A stretch of DNA of 64,000 nt from Veillonella sp. CHU740 (GCF_003992055.1 NZ_RQVD01000005.1:62001-126000); one strand, 5' to 3'. Shown: positions 1 to 10,294, counted from the stretch's first letter. A program made the numbers and translations. The notes: generated by a model not told the origin, from the letters alone.

Positions 1-1224
1 TTCTACTGAAAGATCCAACAACACACATTCTTTTTCAATGCAATGTTGTACCCCTGCCCCTACGATAGCATGAGCCTCCCGAAATGGTACGCCTTTTTTC
101 GCCAAATAGTCCGCCATATCCGTAGCGTTGGAGAAATCATCGTCCAACACTGCTTTTGTATGGTCTCCATTGACTTTCATATGACGTAACATGTCAGCTG
201 TAATAGAGATAGCGAAATGCAATGTATCAATTGTGTCGAAAACGCCTTCTTTATCTTCTTGCATATCCTTGTTATACGTCATTGGCAGGCCTTTCATGGT
301 TGTAAGAAGTCCCATCAAATGACCGTAGATACGACCTGTTTTACCACGTACGAGTTCGCATACGTCTGGGTTTTTCTTCTGTGGCATAATGCTAGAACCA
401 GTGCAATGGGCATCGTCCAATTCGATGAACCCAAATTCTGTGCTAGACCATAGGATTAATTCTTCGCTTAACCGACTTAAATGCATCATCACTTTTGCCC
501 CAAAGCTGAGGAATTCTAGCACATAATCACGATCGCTGACAGCATCCATACTATTTTCATAAATGGCATCGAAATATAACAATTCCTTCGTCATGTTTTG
601 ATCGATAGGATAGGTCGTACCTGCCAAAGCCCCTGCCCCTAATGGCATCACGTTGGCATGTTTAAAGATTAACGGCAAATTATCGAAGTCACGGCTTATC
701 ATGGAGAAATATGCCATCATGTGGTGGCTAAATAATACCGGTTGCGCCCGTTGTAAATGGGTATATCCAGGGATAATCACCTCTTTGTATTTCTCTGCTA
801 TTTCTAAGAAGGCTTGTTGTAAGTTCACAAGCTCTTCCCCCATGTGCACTACGGCCTTACGGATATACATGTGTAAGTCCACCGCCACTTGGTCATTACG
901 GCTACGACCTGTATGGAGACGTCCGCCTGCCTCACCAATGGCATCGGTTAAGCGTTTTTCTATATTCATATGGATGTCTTCTAATGCCACAGAAAACTCG
1001 AAATCTCCTGCATCAATTTGCTGTTCAATAGCCTGTAAGCCTGCTACGATAGCATCCTTATCTTCCTTAGCAATGATCTGTTGCTCTGCTAACATTGTGG
1101 CATGGGCAATACTGCCTGCCACATCTTCTTTATACATGCGGGAGTCAAAGGAAATAGAGGACGTGAAGTCCTCTACTGCCTTATCCGTCCCTTTGGTAAA
1201 GCGTCCGCCCCAAAGTTTCGCCAT
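1..1224 (-). CDS. argH: Argininosuccinate lyase, C-terminus outside the window
   Basis: Last enzyme of arginine synthesis in the cytoplasm; splits argininosuccinate into arginine and fumarate. The first 408 residues are present (family about 460), beginning MAKLWGGRF and running off the left edge without a stop. The fumarase/aspartase superfamily signature [12 protein letters not shown] lies near residues 276-287, and the early motif [10 protein letters not shown] is also readable. The start ATG shares one base with the argG stop (TAATG), so translation is probably coupled and the two genes form one operon. High confidence; only the C-terminus is unseen. Confidence 0.97.
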   Translation of the reverse strand, partial: MAKLWGGRFTKGTDKAVEDFTSSISFDSRMYKEDVAGSIAHATMLAEQQIIAKEDKDAIVAGLQAIEQQIDAGDFEFSVALEDIHMNIEKRLTDAIGEAGGRLHTGRSRNDQVAVDLHMYIRKAVVHMGEELVNLQQAFLEIAEKYKEVIIPGYTHLQRAQPVLFSHHMMAYFSMISRDFDNLPLIFKHANVMPLGAGALAGTTYPIDQNMTKELLYFDAIYENSMDAVSDRDYVLEFLSFGAKVMMHLSRLSEELILWSSTEFGFIELDDAHCTGSSIMPQKKNPDVCELVRGKTGRIYGHLMGLLTTMKGLPMTYNKDMQEDKEGVFDTIDTLHFAISITADMLRHMKVNGDHTKAVLDDDFSNATDMADYLAKKGVPFREAHAIVGAGVQHCIEKECVLLDLSVE

Positions 1225-2438
1225 TATTTTAAACCTGCTTTCTCTTTCATTAATGCATTGATTGTTAAAGGCAATCCGAATAAGTTGATGAACCCTTCTG
1301 CATCAGCTTGGTTATATACATCATCTTCTTCAAATGTTACAAATTCTTGGTTGTACAAGGAGTATGGAGACGTAGATCCTGCGCTGATAATATTACCTTT
1401 GTACAATTTCAATGTCACTTGACCTGTTACTGTTTGTTGTGTGCTGTCCACGAAGGCTTGTAAAGCACTCATCAATGGAGCAAACCACATGCCGTCATAT
1501 ACAAGTTCTGCGTATTTGTTAGCCACTAATTCTTTATAATGGTATGTAGCTCTGTCTAGGCAAAGGTATTCCAACTCTCTGTGTGCATACATGATGATCG
1601 CTCCACCAGGATTTTCATAAACACCACGGGATTTCATGCCTACTAACCGGTTTTCTACGATATCTACAATACCGATACCATTAGCTGCGCCAATTTCATT
1701 TAGAGTTTGTAAGATGGTAAGTGGAGACATGGCTTGACCATTCACCGCTACTGGAACACCTTCTTTGAAGTCGATGGTCACCATAGTTGGTACATCTGGA
1801 GCTTCTTCTGGAGATTTGCTAACTAAATATACATCATTTTTAGGTGCATTCTTAGGATCTTCTAAATCGCCACCTTCGTGGGATAAATGCCATACGTTTT
1901 GGTCCATAGAGTACGGATGTTTTTTAGTAGCCACCACCGGAATATCATGTTTCGCTGCATATTCCATGCAATCTTCCCGGGATTTCAATTCCCATTCCCG
2001 CCATGGAGCAATGATTTTTGTATTTGGTGAAAGTGCTTTGATAGTCAATTCAAAACGAACTTGGTCATTTCCTTTACCTGTGGCACCATGAGCGATGGCA
2101 TCAGCACCTTCTTGTGCGGCAATTTCTACTAATTTTTTAGCAATCAATGGTCTTGCAAAGGAAGTGCCTAATAAGTATTTACCTTCATACACAGCGCCTG
2201 CTTTGACCACTGGCCAAATGTAGTCGGACACAAATTCTTCTTGCGCATCGATGATGTACGCTTTTGTAGCACCAGATTTGATGGCTTTTTTCTCTACTGC
2301 ATCATAATCTTCTGGTTGACCTAAGTTCACACATACAGCGATAACTTCTGCGCCATAGTTTTCTTTTAGCCAAGGAATGATAACAGATGTGTCTAAACCA
2401 CCAGAATACGCTAAAACGACTTTGTTAATGTTGCTCAT
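1224..2438 (-). CDS. argG: Argininosuccinate synthase
   Basis: Condenses citrulline and aspartate with ATP to argininosuccinate in the cytoplasm. The protein has 404 residues, the normal family length. The N-type ATP pyrophosphatase P-loop AYSGGLDTS is at residues 10-18, and later motifs such as [13 protein letters not shown] are intact. It is the first gene of an argG-argH pair. A promoter with a 17-bp spacer and a tandem ARG-box-like operator sit just upstream, which predicts repression by ArgR with arginine. The start is preceded by an AAAGAGG ribosome-binding site. Confidence 0.98.
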   Translation of the reverse strand: MSNINKVVLAYSGGLDTSVIIPWLKENYGAEVIAVCVNLGQPEDYDAVEKKAIKSGATKAYIIDAQEEFVSDYIWPVVKAGAVYEGKYLLGTSFARPLIAKKLVEIAAQEGADAIAHGATGKGNDQVRFELTIKALSPNTKIIAPWREWELKSREDCMEYAAKHDIPVVATKKHPYSMDQNVWHLSHEGGDLEDPKNAPKNDVYLVSKSPEEAPDVPTMVTIDFKEGVPVAVNGQAMSPLTILQTLNEIGAANGIGIVDIVENRLVGMKSRGVYENPGGAIIMYAHRELEYLCLDRATYHYKELVANKYAELVYDGMWFAPLMSALQAFVDSTQQTVTGQVTLKLYKGNIISAGSTSPYSLYNQEFVTFEEDDVYNQADAEGFINLFGLPLTINALMKEKAGLK

Positions 2439-2500
2439 AATGGACCTCTTTCTTTGTGTAATTCACTGCTGCGCAGTACCTGTTTCTATCTTATGAACGT

Positions 2501-2529
2501 ATTATACTCCTTTGTGTATAATAATGCAA
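2501..2529 (-). promoter_or_regulatory. argG promoter
   Basis: Read on the minus strand: -35 TTGCAT (2524-2529), a 17-base spacer and a perfect -10 TATAAT (2501-2506), about 60 bases before the argG start. The -35 lies inside the ARG-box-like operator. Confidence 0.75.
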
Positions 2530-2552
2530 GTATATTTTATAAAAATTCTTTT
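2513..2552. promoter_or_regulatory. Candidate tandem ArgR operator (ARG boxes)
   Basis: Box 1 (2513-2531, TGTGTATAATAATGCAAGT) agrees at about 15 of 19 positions with the Bacillus ARG-box consensus as I remember it. Box 2 (2534-2552), weaker at about 12 of 19, follows after 2 bases, the spacing usual for paired ARG boxes. Box 1 covers the -35 of the argG promoter. The site is inferred from pattern and context, not from a matrix search. Confidence 0.5.
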
Positions 2553-2673
2553 ATATACATTTTTATTCTATTAGCATTATATAACACCTTTGCAAAGTCT
2601 CTTATATTCTATAGTATAGATAGTCCTCATCATCCCTATTGTTGATAACCTATATATATGATATGATGAAGCC

Positions 2674-3474
2674 ATGAAAACACTCATAAAACTGATTGTA
2701 TGTATTGCACTACTAGCTGGAGGCCTCTATTGGTTCGCAGGCTATGCGCCGGATGGAAATGAACCTTCTGGAAAACATGTGCCACATACAGTAAAAGAAC
2801 AATCTATCGAACAGGTGGAAGACCAACTGTCGAGGACAGATCGTATTAAACGTCTCTTCAACTTTACCCAAGCTGTGGAGGAGGCCATGGAGAAACGGGT
2901 GCCTAAAGAGCATCGCGTCCGCAGTGAGGATATCAATCCAATTGTTAAAAAAGCTTTAGTTGCAACGGAAGACAAACGCTTTTACGATCATGGAGCCGTC
3001 GACTTTTTTAGTATTGGTCGCGCCTTATATACAAATACAATAGCTGGCGAAACCGTAGAGGGTGGTAGCACGATTACACAACAGTTAGTAAAAAACCTCT
3101 TCCTCTCCTCAAAACGAATTATGTCTCGCAAAGTAGAAGAAGTATTTCTGGCGTATCTAATGGAACATTATTACAGCAAGGACGAAATTTTGACTATGTA
3201 CTTGAACACCATTTATTATGGCAATGATCATTACGGTATCAAGTCAGCCTCAGAGGCTTATTTCAAAACAGAGCCAAAAGACTTAAATTTGAGTCAAGCT
3301 GCCGTTATTGCCGGTATTCCACAAGCGCCGTCTTACTTTAATCCAGTGAGCAATTTCGATGCCACTAAGCAGCGACAACGCACCGTATTAACACTGATGG
3401 CACAACAGGGTATCATTGCCTACCAAGACATTGATAAGGCCTACTATAAACGATTAGATGTACCTAGCCATTAA
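2674..3474 (+). CDS. mtgA: Monofunctional peptidoglycan glycosyltransferase (GT51)
   Basis: Polymerises lipid II into glycan strands at the outer face of the inner membrane. The 266-residue protein has one N-terminal membrane anchor (residues 2-25) followed by a single GT51 domain and no transpeptidase domain. Visible GT51 motifs are EDKRFYDHG with the catalytic Glu at about residue 99, GGSTITQQLVKN from about residue 130, and KVEEVFLA near 155 with the second acidic residue. The length suits monofunctional MtgA; the family is certain, the exact gene name less so. It is transcribed alone and ends at a strong hairpin shared with the convergent gene downstream. Confidence 0.9.
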   Translation: MKTLIKLIVCIALLAGGLYWFAGYAPDGNEPSGKHVPHTVKEQSIEQVEDQLSRTDRIKRLFNFTQAVEEAMEKRVPKEHRVRSEDINPIVKKALVATEDKRFYDHGAVDFFSIGRALYTNTIAGETVEGGSTITQQLVKNLFLSSKRIMSRKVEEVFLAYLMEHYYSKDEILTMYLNTIYYGNDHYGIKSASEAYFKTEPKDLNLSQAAVIAGIPQAPSYFNPVSNFDATKQRQRTVLTLMAQQGIIAYQDIDKAYYKRLDVPSH

Positions 3475-3538
3475 GATATACACTGCCTACCACACAGTAT
3501 CAACATACCATCTAGTGTGTATTACAATACCATATACA

Positions 3539-3584
3539 AAAAGCAGAGATGAGGTGAATCGCAATCCACCTTATCTCTGCTTTT
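3539..3584. terminator. Bidirectional terminator
   Basis: AAAAGCAGAGAT (3539-3550) pairs with ATCTCTGCTTTT (3573-3584), and AGGTG/CACCT pairs inside. It lies between the convergent GT51 gene and the DUF3298-like gene and has A and T runs on both sides, so it can serve both. Confidence 0.85.
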
Positions 3585-3627
3585 CTATGTATATATTTTT
3601 GTGACAATCACAAAACTTCTGAGCAAA

Positions 3628-4407
3628 CTATCTTCCTAAGTTACCTACAGGCACATGGATGACACCACTAGACATAGGAGCAATCGTTCCTTGTTGATAG
3701 ATCAATACGATATCATGGTTTTCACGAGCAAAGAATCCATCCGGTTTACCTGCCACTGCATCTGCATAGATTGCCTTCTTACCTTCTGTTGGCAACGCTT
3801 TCAGTCCTTTTTCAATCGTTTCTTTCGAAAGTCCACCAAAATCATTCAATGTCAACGTGCGTCCTGTTGTAGTATTGAATGTAAATCCTTTTTCTACATT
3901 TGTTCCATGAGAGGCATTGTCTTCTACCGTATAGGAGTTAATAGTAACAGCAAAAATTCCATTTCCATCTGCTTTTACATCATAGTTAACGTACAGATTT
4001 TGCTGCTCCCCTTCTTTTGCTTTTTCGTTCACTTTGTGAAGATCTTTACGCAACTTTTCCACATAATCCACCAATGTTTTATTGATGGCTTTTGTCACAT
4101 AAGGACTCACAGACTGTACTTTAGGGTACGTAATATCTAAATGATTTTCCTTAATCATCTCAGGGCGAACTGTTACTTGCAAACGATCAGTGAAAGCTTT
4201 CGCTGCAGGTGCTACGATTTGCTTAGTGCCTTTGCGAGCTTTTACCGTTTCCTCTCGAACCAATCGATTCGCCTCTGGAGATGCCGTAACCGAAATTCGT
4301 TCACCCACTGCCAATGGCATTTCTTTCACTACTGTCACATCTGCTGCTTGCAACGCCGCTGGAATCAATAGACTGGTCAATATGGCTCCTAATATTTTTT
4401 TATTCAT
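3628..4407 (-). CDS. Secreted DUF3298/DUF4163-like protein
   Basis: A 259-residue exported protein of unknown function. The N-terminus MNKKILGAILTSLL followed by PAALQAAD is a clear signal peptide with an Ala-X-Ala type cleavage site. The C-terminal part (NASHGTNVEKGFTFNTTTGRTLTLNDF, read here in pieces, and FFARENHDIVLIYQQG) resembles the DUF4163-DUF3298 module found in PdaC/RsiV-type proteins, where it is extracytoplasmic. I chose ATG at 4407 rather than GTG at 4410 because the AGGAGAG ribosome-binding site is then 6 bases away. It is monocistronic. Confidence 0.75.
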   Translation of the reverse strand: MNKKILGAILTSLLIPAALQAADVTVVKEMPLAVGERISVTASPEANRLVREETVKARKGTKQIVAPAAKAFTDRLQVTVRPEMIKENHLDITYPKVQSVSPYVTKAINKTLVDYVEKLRKDLHKVNEKAKEGEQQNLYVNYDVKADGNGIFAVTINSYTVEDNASHGTNVEKGFTFNTTTGRTLTLNDFGGLSKETIEKGLKALPTEGKKAIYADAVAGKPDGFFARENHDIVLIYQQGTIAPMSSGVIHVPVGNLGR

Positions 4408-4610
4408 CACTATCTCTCCTTATAATCTGCTAAATATACGTATTTTATACCTCTATATATACCACATTCTACATGAACCTACCATGAATACTTTCATTAT
4501 ACCCATAGAAATCACTCATGTATACACAATTTAGCACTTTACTTATTGAAAGTCCTTGAGAATACTGATACAATGATTAAGATAGTAGTGTATTTTAAGG
4601 AGGTATAACT

Positions 4611-6695
4611 ATGAAGCATGATTTTATGAGTCATGATATTAGCTTACCGGAATTAACAGTCAGAGGTATGCTATTAGGTGCGATCATTACATTGATCTTC
4701 ACTGCATCTAACGTATACTTGGGTCTGAAAGTAGGTTTGACTTTTTCATCCTCCATTCCGGCTGCCGTAATATCTATGGCAATCTTACGCTTCTTCAAGG
4801 ATTCTAATGTACTTGAAAACAACATGGTACAAACGCAAGCATCTGCTGCGGGTACCTTATCTGCAGTCATTTTCGTATTGCCAGGTCTTCTAATGATCGG
4901 CTATTGGCAAAACTTTGACTTAATGGAAACATTGTTATTATCCGCATGTGGTGGTTGTCTTGGGGTATTATTCACAATTCCATTACGCCGCGCTATGGTT
5001 ATGAACAGCGACTTACCATATCCAGAAGGTCGTGCTGCTGCAGAAATCTTGAAAGTAGGCTCTACAGTTCCTGGTGAAACAGCAAAACAATCCGGCGGTA
5101 TGAAAGAAATCGTATCTGGCGGCGCTTTAGCTGGTATCATCAGCTTTATTACTCAAGGCTTACGTGTCTTCGGCGAATCTAAATCTTTCTGGTTCCCTGT
5201 AGGCGCTGGTGCTACACAACTTCCATTCGGCTTCTCCTCTGCTCTATTGGGCGCAGGTTTCCTAATTGGTATTGCTAGTGGTATCGCTATCTTAATCGGT
5301 ATGATCATTTCATGGGCTGGTTTCGTACCATACTTGACAAATCATCTACCAAATCCAGATGGTCTAGATGCCATCAAATTCTCTAGCACAGTGTGGAAAA
5401 CAAAAGTCCGCTTCATCGGCGCTGGTACTATCGGCGTAGCTGCGATTTGGACATTATTAACATTGTTAAAACCAATTGCTGAAGGTATTAAATTATCTAT
5501 CAAATCCATGACGGCAAGTTCTGAATATCGTGATACACACCGTATGGATACAGATATGAAACCATCTACTATCGCTGTTGTATTTGCTTTAATTATTATT
5601 GGCCTAATCATTTGCTTCTACTCTTTCGTATCCGCTATTCCAATGTCTGCAACTCTTGCTTGGACATTAGTGGTAGCAGGTATCATAGTAGCATTGTTAA
5701 TTGGCTTCTTCGTAGCAGCTGCTTGTGGCTACATGGCAGGCTTGATTGGTACTTCTGCAAGTCCAATCTCTGGTATCGGTATCATCGGTATCATCGTATC
5801 CTCCCTTGTAGTTCTTGGTATTGCTTCTGCTAACGACTTATTAGCTACTCCAGAAGGCGTTAAATTCTCCACAGCTCTTGCCATCTTCATGACATCTGTG
5901 GTAGTATCTATCGCTGCTATTTCCAACGATAACTTACAAGACTTGAAAACTGGTCAATTAGTAGGTGCTACACCTTGGAAACAACAGGTAGCTCTATTAA
6001 TCGGTTCCTTAGCAGGTGCCGTAGCCATCGCTCCAGTACTTGACTTGTTATACCATGCATATGGTTTCACAGGCGCTATGCCTCGTGAAGGAATGGATCC
6101 TGCCCAAGCATTATCTGCTCCACAAGCTACATTAATGCGTCAAATCGCAGAAGGTATCTTCAATGCAAACATGGATTGGACTTACATCTTCTACGGTATC
6201 ATCGTAGGTATTGTGGCTATCGTTGTAAACTTGATTTTAAAATCTACAACAAAATCCTTAACATTGCCTCCATTGGCAATTGGTATGGGTATCTACTTAC
6301 CTCCAACCTTGGAAATGCCACTTGTAATGGGCGCTATCATCGGTTACTTTGTAAACCGTTACATCTCAGAACGTGCAAAACAACGTGCTGGTGCTTACGC
6401 TGATGCAGACGTAGAGCAATCCAACCGTCGTGGCGTACTATTCGCTTCTGGCTTAATTGTTGGTGAAAGTATCATCGGTGTTATCATCGCTGGTGTCATC
6501 GCCTTCTCCGTAAGTACAGGTGGCAGCGAAGCTCCTCTTGCACTTGCTTTCACAGGCGATAAATCCTATGGTGATATCGCTGAATGGTTAGGCTTCGCAG
6601 CCTACATCTTCACGGCTCTTTGCTTAATCCGTATCGTTATCGCTACGAAATTCAACAAAGCTGAAGCTGAAGCTATCGAACAAATGAATAAATAA
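4611..6695 (+). CDS. OPT-family oligopeptide transporter
   Basis: A 694-residue polytopic inner-membrane protein of the OPT family, which takes up oligopeptides or related metal chelates by proton symport. The N-terminal SLPELTVRGMLLGAIIT and the following NVYLGLKVGLTFSSSIPAAV are typical of bacterial OPT proteins. There are roughly 14-16 hydrophobic segments and a short basic loop at residues 300-320. The start ATG is preceded by a near-perfect AAGGAGG. The substrate cannot be read from sequence. It is transcribed alone and ends at a strong terminator. Confidence 0.93.
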   Translation: MKHDFMSHDISLPELTVRGMLLGAIITLIFTASNVYLGLKVGLTFSSSIPAAVISMAILRFFKDSNVLENNMVQTQASAAGTLSAVIFVLPGLLMIGYWQNFDLMETLLLSACGGCLGVLFTIPLRRAMVMNSDLPYPEGRAAAEILKVGSTVPGETAKQSGGMKEIVSGGALAGIISFITQGLRVFGESKSFWFPVGAGATQLPFGFSSALLGAGFLIGIASGIAILIGMIISWAGFVPYLTNHLPNPDGLDAIKFSSTVWKTKVRFIGAGTIGVAAIWTLLTLLKPIAEGIKLSIKSMTASSEYRDTHRMDTDMKPSTIAVVFALIIIGLIICFYSFVSAIPMSATLAWTLVVAGIIVALLIGFFVAAACGYMAGLIGTSASPISGIGIIGIIVSSLVVLGIASANDLLATPEGVKFSTALAIFMTSVVVSIAAISNDNLQDLKTGQLVGATPWKQQVALLIGSLAGAVAIAPVLDLLYHAYGFTGAMPREGMDPAQALSAPQATLMRQIAEGIFNANMDWTYIFYGIIVGIVAIVVNLILKSTTKSLTLPPLAIGMGIYLPPTLEMPLVMGAIIGYFVNRYISERAKQRAGAYADADVEQSNRRGVLFASGLIVGESIIGVIIAGVIAFSVSTGGSEAPLALAFTGDKSYGDIAEWLGFAAYIFTALCLIRIVIATKFNKAEAEAIEQMNK

Positions 6696-6713
6696 CACAC
6701 TACACATATCACA

Positions 6714-6750
6714 AAAGAGGCTGTAACTACAAAGTTACAGCCTCTTTTTT
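6714..6750 (+). terminator. Terminator of the OPT gene
   Basis: AAAGAGGCTGTAACT (6714-6728) and AGTTACAGCCTCTTT (6733-6747) form a perfect 15-bp stem with a 4-base loop, followed by further T residues. Confidence 0.95.
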
Positions 6751-6834
6751 ATGTTAAATACGGTTTTAAAATACTTGGAGATCTAGTAAATACTCCGCAA
6801 GAGCTGATTTATCTATCGACTCTTGTAAACAATA

Positions 6835-7674
6835 TTAACTCCTACCATAACGATAGAGCCATACCAATCCATAGATACAACCTATGACAGTGGCAATCAT
6901 GCCCCCAATGGATACATCCCATACAAAGGATAAGGCCACTCCAATCGTAGTAGCAATCGTAGCTACACAGGCACTAACGAGAATCATGGCTTTCACAGAG
7001 CGCACGAGCATAAATGCTGTGGCTGGTGGCCCTACCATGCAGCCAGTTACCAAGATGGCCCCCACAGTTTGGAATGAGGCGACAGTGGTCAAAGATGTTA
7101 ACGTCATAAGACCATAGGACATCGCCATAGGCATGGCTTGGTATACTTTGGCACACACAGGATCAAAAGTCATGAGGATTAATTCTTTTTTGAATAAGCC
7201 GATCCAAATTATATTGATCGCACACACGAGGATGCCAATCCATAATAACATAGGCCCTACATCATAGCCACCTAGCGTAAACCGTTGGAATGTAGCAAAG
7301 GCTAAATCACCTAAAATCGCCGTATCTACATCGAGGTGTACATGTTTACCAAATAAAGTGACTAACACAATGGCCAATGCAAATAGGAAGGGGAACACGA
7401 TACCGATGGCCGCATCTGGCCGAATATAACGACGTCGTTGCATCCATTCCACCGCATATACCGTACCGACTCCCATCGCTGTAGCACCAATAATCAACCA
7501 AGGAGAGTTCAAATCTTTTGTTACCAAAAAGGCTAGGACGATTCCTAAAAAGACTGTATGTGTAATGGCATCTACCATCATAGATAATCGGCGCAATACC
7601 AAGAATGTACCAATTAAGCTACAGCTAATACCTGTGACCGTAGCAATGGCCCAAATTTCTAAGATATGACTCAT
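6835..7674 (-). CDS. Metal ABC transporter permease (second permease subunit)
   Basis: An inner-membrane permease of the ABC-3 (ZnuB/MntB/TroC) family, about 279 residues with 8-9 membrane segments. The N-terminal GTFLVLRRLSMMVDAITH is the conserved ABC-3 opening motif, and GAILVTGCMVGPPATA is the equivalent of the family coupling region. I prefer ATG at 7674 to GTG at 7683 because AGGGGG is then 8 bases away and the start overlaps the previous stop by four bases (ATGA). It is the last gene of a solute-binding protein, ATPase, permease, permease operon. Confidence 0.9.
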   Translation of the reverse strand: MSHILEIWAIATVTGISCSLIGTFLVLRRLSMMVDAITHTVFLGIVLAFLVTKDLNSPWLIIGATAMGVGTVYAVEWMQRRRYIRPDAAIGIVFPFLFALAIVLVTLFGKHVHLDVDTAILGDLAFATFQRFTLGGYDVGPMLLWIGILVCAINIIWIGLFKKELILMTFDPVCAKVYQAMPMAMSYGLMTLTSLTTVASFQTVGAILVTGCMVGPPATAFMLVRSVKAMILVSACVATIATTIGVALSFVWDVSIGGMIATVIGCIYGLVWLYRYGRS

Positions 7675-8519
7675 CGCATCCACCCCCTCACGAGGCGTTG
7701 CCCATTGGCCAGTACTAAGCTGAGCATAATCATCCCAGTCATAACGATAATAATCATAGGTCCTGTTGGCAAATTACCCCACAAGGCACTAATCCATGTA
7801 CCTATGAAAGCTACCATACTCCCACTGATGGCACCTATGATAACTAAGGTACGAAGAGAATGTGTCCACTGACGACCAATCATAGTCGGTCCTATGAGTA
7901 AGGAACTGATGAGGATAACCCCTACTGTTCGTATCCCAATCACAATGGTTACAATCAATGCAACTCGATAGAAAAAGCGAACTTTCCGTACGGGGATACC
8001 CATCAATTGTGCTTCCACAGGGTCGAATACAGTAAGGCTCAATTCTTTCCAAAGGAGTATAACTCCACCCACAATACAGGTGCCACAAATCGCCATAAGC
8101 CAAATGTCACTTTGCATCATGGTCACAGCCTGCCCAAAGATAAATGTATTCAGTCCAGCTTGACCTGCATTTTCCATAGATTGCACTCGTGTCAAGAGGA
8201 CTGTACCAAATCCGAAAAAAGCTGCTAATATAGTAGCTAAGGCTGCATCGAAACGAACGCCTTTTTGGGACGTGCGATACATGATATATTCTGCTACACA
8301 GGCTGCTATAATAGCCCCTAATAGTAGCATAGCAGTATCTTTTACCCCAGTGAGTAGAAAGGCTCCTACCACCCCAGGCAGGGTAGAATGAGCCAATCCA
8401 TCACCTAATAAACTTTCTTGTCTCAGCACCGCAAAGGTTCCGATGACACCACACACAAGGCCTAGCATCACCGTTCCCAAAGCGACGATCTGAAACGTAT
8501 ATTGTTGTAATAATTCCAT
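7671..8519 (-). CDS. Metal ABC transporter permease (first permease subunit)
   Basis: An ABC-3 family inner-membrane permease, 282 residues, about 9 membrane segments. GTFAVLRQESLLGDGLAHS near residues 26-44 is the family signature and VILISSLLIGPTMIG is the conserved later segment. It follows the ATPase gene by 8 bases and overlaps the next permease by 4 bases. Two different permeases in one operon suggest a heterodimeric channel, as in the TroCD and MntCD systems. It imports Mn, Zn or Fe; the metal cannot be fixed from this subunit. Confidence 0.92.
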   Translation of the reverse strand: MELLQQYTFQIVALGTVMLGLVCGVIGTFAVLRQESLLGDGLAHSTLPGVVGAFLLTGVKDTAMLLLGAIIAACVAEYIMYRTSQKGVRFDAALATILAAFFGFGTVLLTRVQSMENAGQAGLNTFIFGQAVTMMQSDIWLMAICGTCIVGGVILLWKELSLTVFDPVEAQLMGIPVRKVRFFYRVALIVTIVIGIRTVGVILISSLLIGPTMIGRQWTHSLRTLVIIGAISGSMVAFIGTWISALWGNLPTGPMIIIVMTGMIMLSLVLANGQRLVRGWMR

Positions 8520-8527
8520 AAGCCCTC

Positions 8528-9277
8528 CTAGTAAGAAAATGTCTCGTCTAAGAGGTCTGAACCTACCACTTCTTGCACCGTTCCCATGCCAACGAGCTTG
8601 CGATTCACACAGAGAACATGGTCAAAATAGGCTTCTAAGGTTTGCAAATTATGATGTACAATGAGCAAGGTTTTTCCTGCTCCTTGCATGTCCTTCATAA
8701 TCTTCACTAGCACAGCTTCTGTTGTTTTATCGATGCCTTTAAACGGCTCGTCTAAGATATATACATCTTGATTTTCTACCAGAGCCCTTGCGAGGAACAC
8801 GCGTTGCTGCTGTCCTCCAGACAGTTGGGAGATTGATCGTTCTGCATAATCTAGCATACCCACTGTTTCTAGCGCTTTGGTTGCTTCATCTCGTTCCTTT
8901 TTCCCAGGACGTCTAAACCAACCCAACCTACGGTAAGTGCCCATCAAGACCACTTCAAAAACAGTGATAGGGTAATCCCAATCCACCGTTGATGTTTGTG
9001 GTACATAGGAAATGTGGTTGTATATACTAGTATTGTTGGAGCTTACATAAGCGGACTTACGGCCGCTTTGCACCTCTAGTTGAATCTGTCCAGTCACAAC
9101 GGGAATGAGACCTAGCACAGCTTTTACCAAGGTGGATTTACCAGCTCCATTAGGACCAACTATGGCCGTCATCGTTCCTTTTTCAATCTGAAAGGATACA
9201 TCTTCTAGCACTACATGTTCATCATATGCAGCTGAAAGATTCTCTACTTTCAGAATACACTTGTTTTCATTCATCAT
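8528..9277 (-). CDS. Metal ABC transporter ATP-binding protein
   Basis: Cytoplasmic ATPase powering the metal importer, 249 residues. Walker A GPNGAGKSTL is near residues 39-48, the Q-loop is in YVPQTSTVDWDYP, the signature is LSGGQQQRV and Walker B is DVYILDEPF. The VDWDFP-like motif after the Q-loop is characteristic of Mn/Zn ABC-3 ATPases. The start ATG overlaps the stop of the binding-protein gene (ATGA). A second ATG lies directly behind and cannot be excluded as the start. Confidence 0.94.
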   Translation of the reverse strand: MMNENKCILKVENLSAAYDEHVVLEDVSFQIEKGTMTAIVGPNGAGKSTLVKAVLGLIPVVTGQIQLEVQSGRKSAYVSSNNTSIYNHISYVPQTSTVDWDYPITVFEVVLMGTYRRLGWFRRPGKKERDEATKALETVGMLDYAERSISQLSGGQQQRVFLARALVENQDVYILDEPFKGIDKTTEAVLVKIMKDMQGAGKTLLIVHHNLQTLEAYFDHVLCVNRKLVGMGTVQEVVGSDLLDETFSY

Positions 9278-10215
9278 TTAAGAGCGCCTACAATCGTATC
9301 AATATTAGCTTTTACCATGCCAATATATGTGCCGCCCGGTGTGTCAGGAGAACCCAAGGAATCAGAATATAATTCACCACCGATAGCTACATCCCAGCCT
9401 TTTGCTTTACATGCTTCTTGTACCGCTTCAATTGTTTTATGAGGTACAGAGGATTCTACGAAGATAGCTTTGATTTTATGATCCACGATGAATTGCACCA
9501 AGTCATTCATATCTTTCGTACCAGCTTCTGTAGCGGTGCTTACACCTTGTAAGCCTTTCACTTCAAATCCATAGGCACGAGCAAAGTAGTGGAATGCATC
9601 ATGAGCTGTTACCAATACACGAGATTGTTCAGGAATTTCTTTCGTTCTATCCTTGATGTATTGATCCGCTTCCTCTAATTCTTTCATGTACGCTTCGTAA
9701 TTAGCTACATAATCTTTTTCATGAGCAGGGTCTTTTTCTACTAACGTATCTTTTACTACTTTTGCAGCTAGTTTCCAGTTTTGTACATCGAACCAAATAT
9801 GAGGGTCTCTCGCATCCGGACCTTCTTCTTCAAAAGCTAATAATGTAGATGGATCCATATCTTTAGATACTTCTACTACTGTTTTATTTGCTTTTTTTAA
9901 TTCTTGGAATACTTGGCCCATTTTACCTTCTAAATGAATGCCGTTCAAGAAAATAATATCACCTTTTTGTAAAGTAGATACATCGCCAGCACTAGCTTGA
10001 TATAAATGTGGGTCTACCCCAGCACCCATTAAGCCTTGTACCTGTACATGATTACCACCGATTTTTTGTACTAAATCTGTAATCATCGTTGTTGTCGTTA
10101 CCACTTGTAACGGTTTTCCTTCTTGCACTGTATCCGCTTGTTTACCACAGCCTGCAATCGCCAAAATACATACGGCGAATACAATACATAAACGCCAAAG
10201 TTTAAATTCTTTCAT
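9274..10215 (-). CDS. Metal-binding lipoprotein of the Mn/Zn ABC importer (cluster A-I)
   Basis: The solute-binding lipoprotein that captures Mn or Zn. ATG at 10215 is chosen because AAAGGAGG precedes it and because the protein then starts with a lipoprotein signal (CILAIAGCGK, lipobox Cys about residue 24). Likely metal ligands are the His in GVDPHLY, the His in ARDPHIWF, the His in TAHDAFHYF and the Asp in LYSDSLG. This His-His-His-Asp set resembles TroA/MntA rather than PsaA, which has Glu in third place. The related NGIHLEG motif is typical of the family. It is first in a four-gene operon with its own promoter and palindromic operator. Confidence 0.92.
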   Translation of the reverse strand: MKEFKLWRLCIVFAVCILAIAGCGKQADTVQEGKPLQVVTTTTMITDLVQKIGGNHVQVQGLMGAGVDPHLYQASAGDVSTLQKGDIIFLNGIHLEGKMGQVFQELKKANKTVVEVSKDMDPSTLLAFEEEGPDARDPHIWFDVQNWKLAAKVVKDTLVEKDPAHEKDYVANYEAYMKELEEADQYIKDRTKEIPEQSRVLVTAHDAFHYFARAYGFEVKGLQGVSTATEAGTKDMNDLVQFIVDHKIKAIFVESSVPHKTIEAVQEACKAKGWDVAIGGELYSDSLGSPDTPGGTYIGMVKANIDTIVGALK

Positions 10216-10294
10216 GGTCTTTCCTCCTTTACTACATATTTGGAATGTCCCGTCCATCCCTACATTAAAAATTCCATGAGTCTTGCTTATCTAT

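Noticed and set aside
653-1261. 202-residue plus-strand ORF over argH and similar long ORFs antisense to known genes (for example 3655-4140 plus, 28872-29387 minus, 43474-43824 plus)
   Set aside because: They lie opposite strongly recognisable genes, have no ribosome-binding site and no family resemblance; they are reading-frame shadows.
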